From: G965216255 sp965216255 | GTDB taxonomy: Bacteria > Bacteroidota > Rhodothermia > Rhodothermales > Bin80 | Assembly (NCBI GenBank): GCA_965216255.1 | Contig: OZ244148.1 | Coordinates: forward strand, 2,542,001-2,606,000 | Direction of reading: 5' to 3' | Length of the DNA: 64,000 bases | Shown here: in pieces, positions 9,076 through 18,462 of the stretch | Layout of the letters: every line of letters begins with the position of its first letter | Position numbering within the stretch: position 1 is the stretch's first letter | Notes under the pieces: model-generated | Seen by the model: the letters and a program-made list of their open reading frames with translations, nothing else | Databases searched by the model: none | What the model was told of the DNA's origin: nothing | Translations under genes and position numbers: made by a program

Positions 9076-10227
9076 ATGCCACCAAGTGACCGTCGCAAGT
9101 TTCTACAGCTCCTCACGGCGGGCGGTGCCGCAGGCCTGGTGGCGGGCTGTGCGGACACCACCCCTCTCCGGACACATTTCAAGGACACGGCTCCCTTTAT
9201 CGCGCACGGCCGTACGAACCTGGAAACAAGGCTTGGGCGCCTGGAAGGCTTTCTTACGCCAATCGAAGAATTCTTTGTTCGGAACAACGATGTCAGCCTC
9301 GACCTGCGTGCAGATACCTACCGGCTAGAGGTTGCCGGCGACGCCGTTGGCAGGCCGCTTTCGCTATCCTATCAGGATATCCGTGCCCTGCCGAGCCGGA
9401 CGGTCTTCAGCTACCTTGAATGCGGAGGAAACCAGCGTGCATTCTTTGGCAAAGTGCTGGGCCAGACCGCCCAGGGCACGCAGTGGGGACGCGGCGCCGT
9501 GGGCATGGCAGTCTGGACCGGTGTCTCACTCCGGGACGTGCTCAGGCGCGCCGAAATCCTGCCGTCGGCCAAGAATGTCCAGCTTGTAGGCCTGGACCAG
9601 GGTGCGCCCGAGGAGGGCTTCCGGCGCCCGCTACCCATAGAGAAAGCGCAAGAGGCCAACACGCTCTTGGCCTACCGCATGAACGGCGCCGTACTGCCGC
9701 GCGATCACGGGTTTCCGCTTAGGGCCGTCGTGCCAGGATGGGTAGGCAGTAGCAGCATCAAGTGGCTTGGTCGCATAGAAGTGACGACCGGCGAAGTCTG
9801 GAGCCGCAACAATACCACATCCTATGTACTTGTCGGCGAGGACTACGCGCCCGAAGGCCGGGCGCCCGGCAAAGTCGCAATACTACAGTCCATCAAGTCC
9901 GTCCTTGCGCAGCCGTGGCCGGCCGCGCTCCGGGAAGGGCAGCATATCCTGCGCGGGTATGCCTATTCTCCGCATGCGGCCATAGAGAGCGTCCGGTGGA
10001 GCGCCGACGACGGTGCATCCTTCCAGACAGCGCGCATGCTGGAGCCACCGTGGCCATACGCCTGGGCGCGCTTCGAATTGACGTGGGAGGCCAGGCGCGG
10101 AGACCATGTGGTCACGACGATAGCCCGCGACCAGGCCGGCAACGAACAGCCGGCAACAATACCCTACAACGCAATGGGGTACCTCTTCAATATGCCACTA
10201 CCGCATCCAATCCGCGTTGAGCCATAG
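9076..10227 (+). CDS. Tat-exported sulfite oxidase/dehydrogenase, molybdopterin subunit
   Basis: Molybdenum-cofactor enzyme of the sulfite oxidase family, expected to oxidise sulfite to sulfate in the periplasm. I prefer the ATG at 9076 (MPPSDRRKFLQLLTAGGAAGL), which puts a twin-arginine signal at the very N-terminus; a longer frame from 9034 would overlap uvrC. The Mo-binding domain shows SYLECGGNQRAFF with the conserved Cys ligand, RPLPIEKA and LPRDHGFPLRAVVPGWVG with SSIKWLG. The C-terminal dimerisation domain shows GYAYSPHAAIESVRWSADDG. A lipoprotein cytochrome c lies ~0.8 kb downstream and could be the electron acceptor, as in SorAB. Other substrates in this family cannot be excluded. 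Confidence 0.88.
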   Translation: MPPSDRRKFLQLLTAGGAAGLVAGCADTTPLRTHFKDTAPFIAHGRTNLETRLGRLEGFLTPIEEFFVRNNDVSLDLRADTYRLEVAGDAVGRPLSLSYQDIRALPSRTVFSYLECGGNQRAFFGKVLGQTAQGTQWGRGAVGMAVWTGVSLRDVLRRAEILPSAKNVQLVGLDQGAPEEGFRRPLPIEKAQEANTLLAYRMNGAVLPRDHGFPLRAVVPGWVGSSSIKWLGRIEVTTGEVWSRNNTTSYVLVGEDYAPEGRAPGKVAILQSIKSVLAQPWPAALREGQHILRGYAYSPHAAIESVRWSADDGASFQTARMLEPPWPYAWARFELTWEARRGDHVVTTIARDQAGNEQPATIPYNAMGYLFNMPLPHPIRVEP

Positions 10228-10234
10228 TACGGAA

Positions 10235-11062
10235 CTACGGAAACCGGATCATGGACACACGAATGACACCGTCCGCAGGATTGGTTGCATCTTTGGCCTC
10301 ACCCGTGCGCCCGCGCTCCATTTCGTGGGAAGTGAGCGTACGGGTATGCTTCCCGTCCAAAGCCCGGGCCACGAGGGTAACATCGCGAGCTCCGTAGCGC
10401 TGCAACTGAAACGGCATGCCGAGCAGATCTGCCAGCTTCTGATAAAACTCGTTGCTCATTGCACCAGCTTCCTCGTCAACGATTTCGGCAGCTGGCAAAG
10501 TATATTCCAGCACCAGGGCGCCACCCCGCGTCCGCAGCGCCTTGAGCGTCTGCAGAAAAATCGGTTTGGGGATGTAATACGTAATCCCCTCCGCAACCAG
10601 AAGGGTTGGAGCCTGCGGATCCCATCCCGCTGCCTGCAGAGCCGGGACCAGGGTGGCTGTATCGGCAAGGTTGGCGGCGCAGAATCCAATCTCCGGACCT
10701 CCAAGGCTGTCATTGATATCCTTCTTGATGTCCAGATTGGCCATGTCGACGTCTATGACAGAGGATTCCGGAAAGCATTCGGCAATATCGATGGAGAATG
10801 GATCCAAACCTCCTCCGAGCACGATTACCTGTGCGGCAGGTTTCTCTGAAAGGAATTCGTGGCAGAACAGCCGAACCCCATACTTACGATTGTTTACTTC
10901 GCTGACGGCCCTTTCCCAGGCCTCGCCCAGCAGATCGACCATGGGTTGACCAGCGCTGAGATCCACGGCGGAAAACATGCTCTTGGCCGTGCTTCCGACA
11001 TAGGCATCTTCATCTGCCAGAAGGAGAACGAGGCACGACGTGGCAGGTACCTTGTGCAGCAT
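10235..11062 (-). CDS. Class I SAM-dependent methyltransferase, leucine carboxyl methyltransferase (LCMT/PPM1) type
   Basis: This 275-aa cytosolic protein has the SAM-binding motif QVIVLGGGLDPFSIDIAECFP followed by the acidic post-I motif VIDVDMANL. LLVAEGITYYIPKPIFLQTLKAL is typical of the LCMT (PF04072) family. Many bacterial members methylate small molecules or polyketides, and the substrate cannot be told from sequence. It lies antisense between the sulfite oxidase and cytochrome genes. Its 3' end is 7 bp from the sulfite oxidase stop (convergent), and its start at 11062 overlaps the longest form of the cytochrome frame. Confidence 0.82.
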   Translation of the reverse strand: MLHKVPATSCLVLLLADEDAYVGSTAKSMFSAVDLSAGQPMVDLLGEAWERAVSEVNNRKYGVRLFCHEFLSEKPAAQVIVLGGGLDPFSIDIAECFPESSVIDVDMANLDIKKDINDSLGGPEIGFCAANLADTATLVPALQAAGWDPQAPTLLVAEGITYYIPKPIFLQTLKALRTRGGALVLEYTLPAAEIVDEEAGAMSNEFYQKLADLLGMPFQLQRYGARDVTLVARALDGKHTRTLTSHEMERGRTGEAKDATNPADGVIRVSMIRFP

Positions 11063-11495
11063 ATTCGGCTTTTACTTGGTGGTCCGCAGAAAATACGTAT
11101 CTGCGCCTTTACTTGAACACGAAATAACCCTGCGCAAGCTAACTCTACAGGCAATCCTGGCAGGACTAGGCATTCTTTGCATTTCAGCCTGTGGACGCGC
11201 CTCGGAGCAGCGCCTGAAGGGGCAACACGCTTATGCCGTTTATTGCACCGATTGTCATGATGCGGCGCAGGGCATCGGACCACGCCTGTCTGCAGATGTT
11301 TTGGCTTCACGCGGCACGGCAGCACATCTGTTTGCGTACACCCGGGAAACCATGCCGTATAATGCAGGGGCGTTGCTTACGAACACGCAGTACTGGGACA
11401 TCACCGCCTTTTTGCTTGCGCGCGAAAGCTTGATTGATTCCGGCATGGTACTCAGCAGGCACAACGCCAAGCATCTGAATCTACTGCTGCCGTAA
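11040..11495 (+). CDS. Lipoprotein c-type cytochrome
   Basis: Small mono-haem cytochrome with one CXXCH site (YAVYCTDCHDAAQG) and a likely distal Met in YTRETMPYNAG, where class I cytochromes place the sixth ligand. It is preceded by a lipoprotein signal (LRKLTLQAILAGLGILCISACG), so it should be tethered in the envelope. The given start is a GTG at 11040, the first in-frame start. It leaves an unlikely ~30-residue leader and overlaps the divergent methyltransferase start, so the true start may lie further in and be non-standard. It may serve the nearby sulfite oxidase as SorB-type acceptor (inference from proximity). Confidence 0.75.
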   Translation: MAGTLCSIFGFYLVVRRKYVSAPLLEHEITLRKLTLQAILAGLGILCISACGRASEQRLKGQHAYAVYCTDCHDAAQGIGPRLSADVLASRGTAAHLFAYTRETMPYNAGALLTNTQYWDITAFLLARESLIDSGMVLSRHNAKHLNLLLP

Positions 11496-11520
11496 AGGCG
11501 CACTACTTGCCGATACGCCT

Positions 11521-12492
11521 ATGCTGAACTACATATGGGGCGGCCTCATCGTCTTCAGCCTCGTTTTCGCCCTCGTGACAGACGTTCGCGACATTGCTAG
11601 AGACACGTATCGCAACGGCACACCGCTTCCCGTAGCCGTCCACTTCCCGGACGGCTACAGGCCTAATGCCCGGCGCCAGGACATCTCCGTTGCGCTTGCC
11701 GGAGACACCTTCCAGGCATTCTACGCCACGCCGGCCGCGCCCGAGCAACAGTACATGGGCATTCTCATTCAGACCCAAAAGGGCCAGCAGCTACGCTTTG
11801 CCGATGGCATTGCGCTCCCGGAACCACTGGCTACCATTCGGAACATGACCTCGCGCCGCTCCGACGACCTGGGTGGCACGCTCGGCGGTGAACCGCCAGA
11901 TACGGGCAGTGCAGTATGGGAAGCCGCCGTCCTCTTTGAGCCTGTCCGCTGGGTAAAGCTTGGCGCCATTGCAAGTGCCGCCATAGACTTCGCGGAAACG
12001 GCCGTCACCATTGCCCTTGGCCTAATCGGGGCCCTCGCGCTCTGGCTGGGACTCCTCAAGATCGCAGAAGCATCCGGAATCCTATCCGCGCTGGTGCGCC
12101 TTACACAGCCGCTTCTCAGGCCTCTGTTCCCGGAAGTGCCCGACGGCCATCCGGCAATGGGCATGATCGTGCTCAACCTGACCGCGAACATGCTGGGCCT
12201 CGGCAATGCGGCCACTCCCCTCGGCATCAAGGCGATGCAGGAACTCCAAGCCCTAAACCCGTCACCGCACACGGCCACCAACTCGATGGTAATGCTGCTG
12301 GCCATGAACACGGCGAGCGTGCAGATCGTGCCCCCGGTCCTGCTGGTTGCCATCATGGGACTGCACGTTAACCAGCTCTTTTTCTCAATCCTGATCACGA
12401 CCGGGCTTTCGCTCGCGGTGGCCATCTGTGTGGCGAAGCTCTTGGGTCGACTCCGCCGGTACCGGAACACTGACCCCTTGTTACAACGCTAG
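11521..12492 (+). CDS. spmA: SpmA-like nucleoside-recognition membrane protein
   Basis: 323-aa membrane protein of the SpmA/nucleoside-recognition (Gate) family. After an N-terminal membrane segment there is an inserted soluble region (about residues 25-145, not typical of short Bacillus SpmA). The conserved core follows, with several hydrophobic helices and the signature MGMIVLNLTANMLGLGNAATPLG then NSMVMLLAMNTASVQIVPP. Outside spore formers the function of this pair is unknown; transport has been suggested for the family. It ends 2 bp before spmB, a clear two-gene operon. Confidence 0.85.
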   Translation: MLNYIWGGLIVFSLVFALVTDVRDIARDTYRNGTPLPVAVHFPDGYRPNARRQDISVALAGDTFQAFYATPAAPEQQYMGILIQTQKGQQLRFADGIALPEPLATIRNMTSRRSDDLGGTLGGEPPDTGSAVWEAAVLFEPVRWVKLGAIASAAIDFAETAVTIALGLIGALALWLGLLKIAEASGILSALVRLTQPLLRPLFPEVPDGHPAMGMIVLNLTANMLGLGNAATPLGIKAMQELQALNPSPHTATNSMVMLLAMNTASVQIVPPVLLVAIMGLHVNQLFFSILITTGLSLAVAICVAKLLGRLRRYRNTDPLLQR

Positions 12493-12494
12493 CC

Positions 12495-13037
12495 ATGGAA
12501 TTCGTACGCCTGATTGTCGACAACGCCTCGGCCTTCGTACTGCCGTGTATCATCGTCGGGTTTCCACTCTACGGCATGCTGAAGAAGGTGCCGGTCTATG
12601 AAGTCTTTGTGGAGGGCGCAAAAGAAGGGTTTTCGGTTGCTGTCATGATCATCCCCTACCTGGTCGCCATCCTCTTCGCGATTGCCATGTTTCGGGCAAG
12701 CGGCGCGCTGGATTTCATGATGAATGGCCTTCGACCCGTACTTGCGCTTGTGGGCGTGCCAGCGGAAGTCATCCCCATGGCCCTGGTCCGTCCGCTAACG
12801 GGCTCGGGCTCCGCCGCCATAGTCCTTGACATGATCGGCCAATATGGCGAAGATTCAATATTGGTCAAGATGGCCGCAACCATGTTTGGCTCGACCGAAA
12901 CAACGTTTTACGTTATTGCCGTGTACTTCGGCGCCGTTAACATCAAGAAGACGCGCCACGCCCTCCCGGCCGGCCTCATCGCCGACATTTTCGCGATGTT
13001 CGCCGCCGTCTACGTGGTGCTCCTGCTCTTTGGATAG
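12495..13037 (+). CDS. spmB: SpmB-like membrane protein
   Basis: 180-aa partner of the SpmA-like protein. It shows the family pattern of hydrophobic helices with YGMLKKVPVYEVFVEGAKEGF near the N-terminus, then RPLTGSGSAAIVLDMI and MFGSTETTFYVIAVYFGAV. Its length matches B. subtilis SpmB (about 178 aa). The stop lies 5 bp from the end of the convergent CBM48 gene. Confidence 0.87.
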   Translation: MEFVRLIVDNASAFVLPCIIVGFPLYGMLKKVPVYEVFVEGAKEGFSVAVMIIPYLVAILFAIAMFRASGALDFMMNGLRPVLALVGVPAEVIPMALVRPLTGSGSAAIVLDMIGQYGEDSILVKMAATMFGSTETTFYVIAVYFGAVNIKKTRHALPAGLIADIFAMFAAVYVVLLLFG

Positions 13038-13041
13038 CTGC

Positions 13042-13341
13042 CTACAGTTCCAGTACGCCGTTTTCGCTGAAGAACGGGGTAGCGGCATAGCTATCGGCCT
13101 CGTCGTCATTCCGCCACCGGTGGCCGTCCACCAGATACCGGAACTGTATTGTCTCTCCGGGCCGGAACGCAATGGTCTTCGTCCACACTCCATTGGTATT
13201 GTCGAGCTTCATGGGGTGGCGCGCGGCATCCCAATCGTTAAATGAGCCAACAACGGTGGCGGCGCTCGAAACGCACTGTGCCGGAAGCTGGAATGTTACA
13301 CGGACCGAGCGTCCCTTTGGGCTTACTTTTCTGGCAATCAT
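13042..13341 (-). CDS. Isolated CBM48/isoamylase N-terminal (glycogen-binding-like) domain protein
   Basis: The 99-aa product is a single early-set beta-sandwich: VVGSFNDWDAARHPM, KTIAFRPGETIQFRYLVDGHRWRNDDEADSY. This is the CBM48/AMPK-beta type fold that binds alpha-glucans. The ATG at 13341 is chosen because GGAG lies 6-9 bases upstream (13347-13350) and the domain begins just after; a longer in-frame start at 13413 adds residues unrelated to the fold. It has no catalytic domain, so a role in glycogen binding or regulation is inference. A second, truncated alpha-glucan gene (dead GH13) lies at 56-57.7 kb. Confidence 0.83.
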   Translation of the reverse strand: MIARKVSPKGRSVRVTFQLPAQCVSSAATVVGSFNDWDAARHPMKLDNTNGVWTKTIAFRPGETIQFRYLVDGHRWRNDDEADSYAATPFFSENGVLEL

Positions 13342-13528
13342 GCAAACTCCTCGGTTGGTTACTAAATGAATCGTTGCGAGTGACACGGGGCTTCTACGAA
13401 TGCGCTCCTGCAACTTTTCATTGCAAGCGCTTCCAAAGTCTCGAATTAATCATACCTTAATGGAATCCTGACTAGGATGGTCTCCTCCACGGTATTTCCC
13501 TAATCCAGGCCCATTTCTTCCTACCCTT

Positions 13529-14557
13529 ATGACATATTTCTCGTCAGCCTTTTCTGCCTGTGCTATACTGATGTCCGCATTCGTTCTGCATCCGGCCCAA
13601 GGCAAGCAGGCTGGCGACCCATTCGGGTACGTGCAGTTTATTCACGCAGCTACGGATGTCGGCGCGGTAGACATACGTGTCGACGGCGGTGTGATACTCT
13701 CGGAAATGGCCTACAGAACCGCCTCGGAATTCGAGCCCCTTGCCCACGGTCCCCATAGCGTTACCCTGTTCCGCCACGGAGAGCAGGAAGCCCTCGCACG
13801 ATTGGAACTTAGCATAGAGGGGGGGAATCGGAATGTAGTAGTTGCCCTCGGAACACGTCACGACATAGAGCTCGTACTGCGCAAGAACGTCCGTGCCGCT
13901 GCCAGCACCAATAGGGTAGAATTTTTTGTGGTTCACGCGGCATTTGACACGGGCCCCATCGACATACGACTGCGCGATCCCGCCCATGGAAACGCCGTCG
14001 TGGGACTGCTTAACAACAACTTGGCGTACGCCACGTCCGGCATCTACCTTGGCCTGGATGCAGACGGATACATTTTTGACGTGACCTCAGCCGACAACCT
14101 ACACACGATTGGTCACCTCTTTTTTCAGCTCGGCGGCTTCGCCCGCCAAACGCTGGTTTTTGTCGCCAGCGGTCGCGGCATGACAACCGGGGAGGGCTTC
14201 TCTCTCATTGGGTACCAGTCCTCCGGCGAGCCAATCCAGCCAGACATTGTAACGCAGACGGAGCATCGGGAACTACCAGTCCTCTATTCGCTGGCACCCG
14301 GCTACCCGAATCCGTCCAGCAGCAATTTTAGGTTTTCGTACATGCTTGGGAAATCCGCCGTGGTACAGCTCGACATTACGGACGTGCTGGGACGCCGCGT
14401 GGTCACGGTTCAGGCAGGAGAGCAGGCGCCAGGAAGCTATAACGCTACCTGGGACGGACGCTCGGCTTCCGGGACGCCTGCGGGCAGCGGCATTTATTTT
14501 TGCCGCCTCCGCGCAGGAGGCCGGCAGCTACACCGGAAGCTGGTCCTGGCTCGATAG
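13529..14557 (+). CDS. Secreted DUF4397 protein with T9SS type A sorting domain
   Basis: 342 aa with an N-terminal signal peptide (about residues 1-25, ending near VLHPAQGKQAG). Two DUF4397-like beta units follow (YVQFIHAATDVGAVDIRVDGG and VEFFVVHAAFDTGPIDIRLRD). The C-terminal ~80 residues are a T9SS sorting/FlgD-like Ig domain: SLAPGYPNPSSSNFRFSY, LDITDVLGRRVVTVQAG, GIYFCRLRAGGRQLHRKLVL. The protein should be exported by Sec, then moved to the surface by T9SS. The T9SS plug gene lies 2.5 kb away on the opposite strand. The function of the DUF4397 part is unknown. Confidence 0.87.
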   Translation: MTYFSSAFSACAILMSAFVLHPAQGKQAGDPFGYVQFIHAATDVGAVDIRVDGGVILSEMAYRTASEFEPLAHGPHSVTLFRHGEQEALARLELSIEGGNRNVVVALGTRHDIELVLRKNVRAAASTNRVEFFVVHAAFDTGPIDIRLRDPAHGNAVVGLLNNNLAYATSGIYLGLDADGYIFDVTSADNLHTIGHLFFQLGGFARQTLVFVASGRGMTTGEGFSLIGYQSSGEPIQPDIVTQTEHRELPVLYSLAPGYPNPSSSNFRFSYMLGKSAVVQLDITDVLGRRVVTVQAGEQAPGSYNATWDGRSASGTPAGSGIYFCRLRAGGRQLHRKLVLAR

Positions 14558-14565
14558 GCCTCCCC

Positions 14566-17037
14566 TCAGTCGTCCTCGTCAAGGATCGCCTGGATTCGGG
14601 CCTGAATGTCCTCCAGATGTAGACGGGTCATGTGGTCACCCGTGCGGGTGGCGGCCCGACGTGCCTCTCGCTGCAGCGTTTGGAGTTCTCCGCGTACGTA
14701 GGCACGAATATCGGACTGGCTCACGTCTATGTTCGTGTAACCTAACGCCGAGAAGGACGAAGGCACCGCCGGAGGTTCCTCATTCATGAGCCACTCAAGC
14801 CGTTCAAGATGTCCACGTTGAAGATTACGCCTGAACGGTCCAATGGCAGACGACGAGGAGAGCTCCGTCCAAATGCTTTTTCGAAGGTCGCTAAGCATGT
14901 CTGCCGTCGCATACACCTCTTCCCCTGAAATGGCTTCGGCCTCCATCATGCGGGCCATCCGCTGCGGGTCAAGAAGCGTATTGATTGCCGACACTTGGTA
15001 GCGCCGAAGCCGGTCCATTGCCCCTACGCCCTCAATACGGCGCAGTACTTCATTATTGGATATCCAATCCGGTGTCTTGAATACCTGCCGGTCAAGCCAA
15101 TCCATGGCGGCGCGCTGGCGCTCAACGGGAATCAACGCGTACACCGCGCCTGCCTGGTCGTAGGTCTTGAACGTCTCGTAGAAGCTGCCCACGTTGCGAA
15201 CCACATGGCCCACGTATCGATTCCACTGGGCAGTGACCTGACTGTAGAGCTCTTCGAGGTCCCCATAGTCCTTGGCGTCTTCCTGCGTCCACACTACCAG
15301 ACTGTCTAGAATGATTTTCAGGTTGGCCACTCCGTAATCGCTGGCCCGCACGGCATCGTCGCCCAGATCTTCATTCTGGGAACGGGGATCAATCCGAAGC
15401 CCCTGGCGCCCATAAAAATACATCGGGTCATCTGCCCGGTCAACGACCCACTCGTTCAACAAGGCACGCTCCTCGTCCGCGGTTGTCATCTCCGGCAGCA
15501 CGGAATACCCCCACTGTACAGCCCATTTGTCATAGATGCCTACATCCGGCATTAAATTTGTAACGCCGTCGCCAGGCTGCGCTACGTAGTTGAACCGTGC
15601 GTAGTCCATGATGGACGGCGCCGTCCCGTGAGTAGCCGTAAAGGTGGCAGAACGGAGCGAATCCACGGGGTACGCAAAACTTGAACCCCAGTTGTGCGGC
15701 AGACCCAGCGTATGCCCCACCTCGTGCGCGGACACAAAACGGATGAGCCGTCCCATCACCTCGTCCCTGAATTTTACGCCGCGCGCATCAGGATTTACTG
15801 CCGCTGTCTGGACGAAAAACCAGTTGCGCAGAAGGTTCATGACATTGTGGAACCATCCGATGTCACTTTCCAGGATCTCACCTGTGCGGGGATCATGAAC
15901 ATGCGGGCCAAAGGCGTTCTGAACATCCGACGAAAAATAGCGGATCACTGAATAGCGCACGTCTTCAGGGCTGAATTCGGGATCCTCTTCCGGAGAGGGC
16001 GGGTCCATGGCCATGATTGCGTTCTTGAAGCCTGCCGCTTCGAACGCCTTTTTCCAGTCCTCCACACCCTGCTTAAGGTACGGGCGCCACTTCATTGGCG
16101 TCGCGGGATCAATGTAGTAAACGATGGGCTTTACAGGCTCTACCAACTCGCCCCGGGCATAGGCTGCAGGGTCGGACGGTTCGAGGCGCCAGCGCGTGAC
16201 GTAGCAACGTTCTTCGGCCTTTTGCGCATCGCGCCCGTAATCCGTCATGGTGACACTAAAAAAGCCCACACGCTGGTCACAGAGACGCGGCTGCATGAGA
16301 TCCTCTGGCAACTGGATCATCGACTGATTCATCTCAATCGAGATGGTCGCGCTCGAGCTATTGCTCGGAGGCTCCGTAGCCTCATAACTCAGCACGTGGC
16401 GCACTTCGATGTTTTGAGGAAAGCTCTTGGCTGATGTAACAAACGTCCGGTCGCCGTCCAGACGACGAACCTTGTAGGTATCCCGTTGAAACTTTTGAAG
16501 GCCCAGGGCCTGTATGTCTTCAGTAAACAGCGCCGTGACGTCTATCACCGAGGCAGAAGAATCTTTGCTAAGCGCTTCAATCTTGAAGGAACGCAGGATG
16601 GGCTCAAAATTAGAGTTGCGCACGGCCTGGTAAATCGGCTGATCCTCGTCGGCCACATTCTGGTGGCTGACAACGCGCAGCAAGATGTCATCGCCTCTCC
16701 GCTCCCATCTCAGTACCTGCGTGTTGGCCTTCATGCCGCCGTAGCCAATGTTGTCGGCTGTTGCTGCCGTTCGGCTGACCAGCAGCATTTCACCGCCCAG
16801 CTTGTCCTGGGGGATCTCGTAGTAGAGTTTGTCATCAATACGATGCACGACAAATAGTCCCGAGTCCGTCTTTGCCTCGTCTGTTATGACGTCCTCGTAG
16901 GCCTTCATGCCGTCCTTGTCGTCCGCCGTTTCCTCTTCATCCGAGGCCGCGGGCACGGTTTCGGCGACCTTTTGGGAACCCGTACACCCTGCTACCACGA
17001 ATAAGATGAGTAATAGGCAGTATTGAATCTGCTGCAT
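14566..17037 (-). CDS. DUF5117/DUF5118-type zinc metalloprotease lipoprotein
   Basis: Large envelope metalloprotease (823 aa from the chosen start). The start is placed at the ATG at 17037 (MQQIQYCLLLILFVVAGC), which gives a clean lipoprotein signal; an upstream in-frame ATG at 17076 would bury it. The active site is a metzincin-like HEVGHTLGLPHNW zinc motif (HEXXHXXGXXH), followed by SIMDYARFNYV as Met-turn. The arrangement DUF5118, DUF5117, catalytic domain is known from Bacteroidota and relatives; the substrate is unknown. It lies downstream of, and on the same strand as, the T9SS plug gene, and its 3' end is 8 bp from the convergent DUF4397 gene. Confidence 0.88.
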   Translation of the reverse strand: MQQIQYCLLLILFVVAGCTGSQKVAETVPAASDEEETADDKDGMKAYEDVITDEAKTDSGLFVVHRIDDKLYYEIPQDKLGGEMLLVSRTAATADNIGYGGMKANTQVLRWERRGDDILLRVVSHQNVADEDQPIYQAVRNSNFEPILRSFKIEALSKDSSASVIDVTALFTEDIQALGLQKFQRDTYKVRRLDGDRTFVTSAKSFPQNIEVRHVLSYEATEPPSNSSSATISIEMNQSMIQLPEDLMQPRLCDQRVGFFSVTMTDYGRDAQKAEERCYVTRWRLEPSDPAAYARGELVEPVKPIVYYIDPATPMKWRPYLKQGVEDWKKAFEAAGFKNAIMAMDPPSPEEDPEFSPEDVRYSVIRYFSSDVQNAFGPHVHDPRTGEILESDIGWFHNVMNLLRNWFFVQTAAVNPDARGVKFRDEVMGRLIRFVSAHEVGHTLGLPHNWGSSFAYPVDSLRSATFTATHGTAPSIMDYARFNYVAQPGDGVTNLMPDVGIYDKWAVQWGYSVLPEMTTADEERALLNEWVVDRADDPMYFYGRQGLRIDPRSQNEDLGDDAVRASDYGVANLKIILDSLVVWTQEDAKDYGDLEELYSQVTAQWNRYVGHVVRNVGSFYETFKTYDQAGAVYALIPVERQRAAMDWLDRQVFKTPDWISNNEVLRRIEGVGAMDRLRRYQVSAINTLLDPQRMARMMEAEAISGEEVYATADMLSDLRKSIWTELSSSSAIGPFRRNLQRGHLERLEWLMNEEPPAVPSSFSALGYTNIDVSQSDIRAYVRGELQTLQREARRAATRTGDHMTRLHLEDIQARIQAILDEDD

Positions 17038-17103
17038 GGTGCTATCCAGAATTTTGAAGTTGGGTGAGGTACGCAATCCCGGCCGAGAACCGCTACGCGC
17101 CCT

Positions 17104-18393
17104 TCACTGCGACAGCACGTGCTGAAACCCCATAAGTCGATCTGTATCGAGGCTCGTGTCGGCAAAGTATACCAGTGCAGTATACAGATTGTCAGCACGC
17201 GGCACCCGCGTAGTGATGGCACGGCGCACCTGTGCGACCGGCGACGTGTAGCGATATTCGTATTCCCCCTGCTTGAGGAGCACGCTCAATTCATACCATC
17301 TTCCGTCAGCATTCCATCTCAGTTCGTTGCCAAGATCTAGGTCCCAGCCGTTAAAGCTGCCCGTAAGGAAAATGCCACCGGAGAGCGGCACTTCATCCGG
17401 CGGCACATACTTGAAGAGAACGTCAGCGTACTCACCCTGCAGGTCGGCCTCGCCCACATACCGATCAGCTCCACCAATGACCACCTGCCCAGCCAGCAGA
17501 GGCTCCACGCCGCTGGTCGGGAACCGGGCGTAGTCAGGAGCAAGAGTCACGGTAAACGGTGACACTGTACGGTCTATGCGCTCAATCTGACCTCCAATGG
17601 ACAAGTCGCGCAAGTCCACGTAATAATCTCCTTCCTGTGGAGCGAATGAGCGATCGGGCTCCAGATAGAAAACCAAATCAGGCTGCTCGGTCAGTGACGG
17701 CCTGTCACTGCAGCGAGGCCGGTCGAACCGGCCATTACGTACGAAACACACCGTGAAATCGAAGATGCTTCCGACAAACGTGGAGGGCGCCGCAAATCGC
17801 ACGATTGGCTGTATGGTCGGTAGTACCTGACGGCCCTGTAACAGACGATCCAGTCCGAACCGAAGAATAGTGGCATCCTCGACAACGAAGAAAGGTCTTT
17901 CAAAGAGCACGGCATCCTCTTGTCCCTGCTCCGTGACGCGCAATATGTAGTTGCCGCTCATGCGAAAGCCTATGCTGCTATTAGGAAACGCGTACACGTA
18001 GTGTGTGTACCCCACCTGCGTACTACGGGAGAGCCGATAATCGAAAAGGTCGTCCCTGTGGAACGAGGTAAGATATTCACCGGCCATGAGGTCCCGGTGC
18101 CACGTGCGGTCTGCATGGTAATAGAATACCGACAGCGAACGAGGATTGGCGTCCAGTACATCGAACTCCAGCGCTAGCGTCCCGCCTCGCTCCAGAGCCA
18201 ATACCGGCAGATCCTGCTCACGGGCCCCGTAAAGCTGAATGCTTCTGACCGCATCCGTGGCCGTAGCAATCTGCGGGGCCTCTGGCTCCGTCCGCCGCAG
18301 TGGAACGTCTGCCGATTCCCTAGACCCGGCGCACGCTGTCGCAAACCACCCTGCCAGAACAAACCATCGCCACCGCATGCGCTGCGCTTCCAT
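17104..18393 (-). CDS. Type IX secretion system plug protein (DUF5103)
   Basis: Matches the DUF5103 family, known as the plug subunit that seals the SprA translocon of T9SS. Family features are an early IQLYGAREQDLPVLALERGGTLALEFDVLD, HADRTWHRDLMAGEYLTSFHRDDLFDYRLS, YTHYVYAFPNSSIGFRMSGNYIL and a late segment GIFLTGSFNGWDLDLGNELRW. The start is ambiguous: ATG 18393 (MEAQRMRWRW) or 18378 (MRWRWFVLAGWFATACAG). Both give a lipoprotein-like signal ending at the Cys of TACAG. It lies 66 bp upstream of the metalloprotease start on the same strand. Confidence 0.85.
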   Translation of the reverse strand: MEAQRMRWRWFVLAGWFATACAGSRESADVPLRRTEPEAPQIATATDAVRSIQLYGAREQDLPVLALERGGTLALEFDVLDANPRSLSVFYYHADRTWHRDLMAGEYLTSFHRDDLFDYRLSRSTQVGYTHYVYAFPNSSIGFRMSGNYILRVTEQGQEDAVLFERPFFVVEDATILRFGLDRLLQGRQVLPTIQPIVRFAAPSTFVGSIFDFTVCFVRNGRFDRPRCSDRPSLTEQPDLVFYLEPDRSFAPQEGDYYVDLRDLSIGGQIERIDRTVSPFTVTLAPDYARFPTSGVEPLLAGQVVIGGADRYVGEADLQGEYADVLFKYVPPDEVPLSGGIFLTGSFNGWDLDLGNELRWNADGRWYELSVLLKQGEYEYRYTSPVAQVRRAITTRVPRADNLYTALVYFADTSLDTDRLMGFQHVLSQ

Positions 18394-18462
18394 TGTCCTA
18401 CGGTATCTGCCAGCATAAGGTAAGCCGCGACACGTAAGTCTGCACGCCGGAAATTCCGGCAC

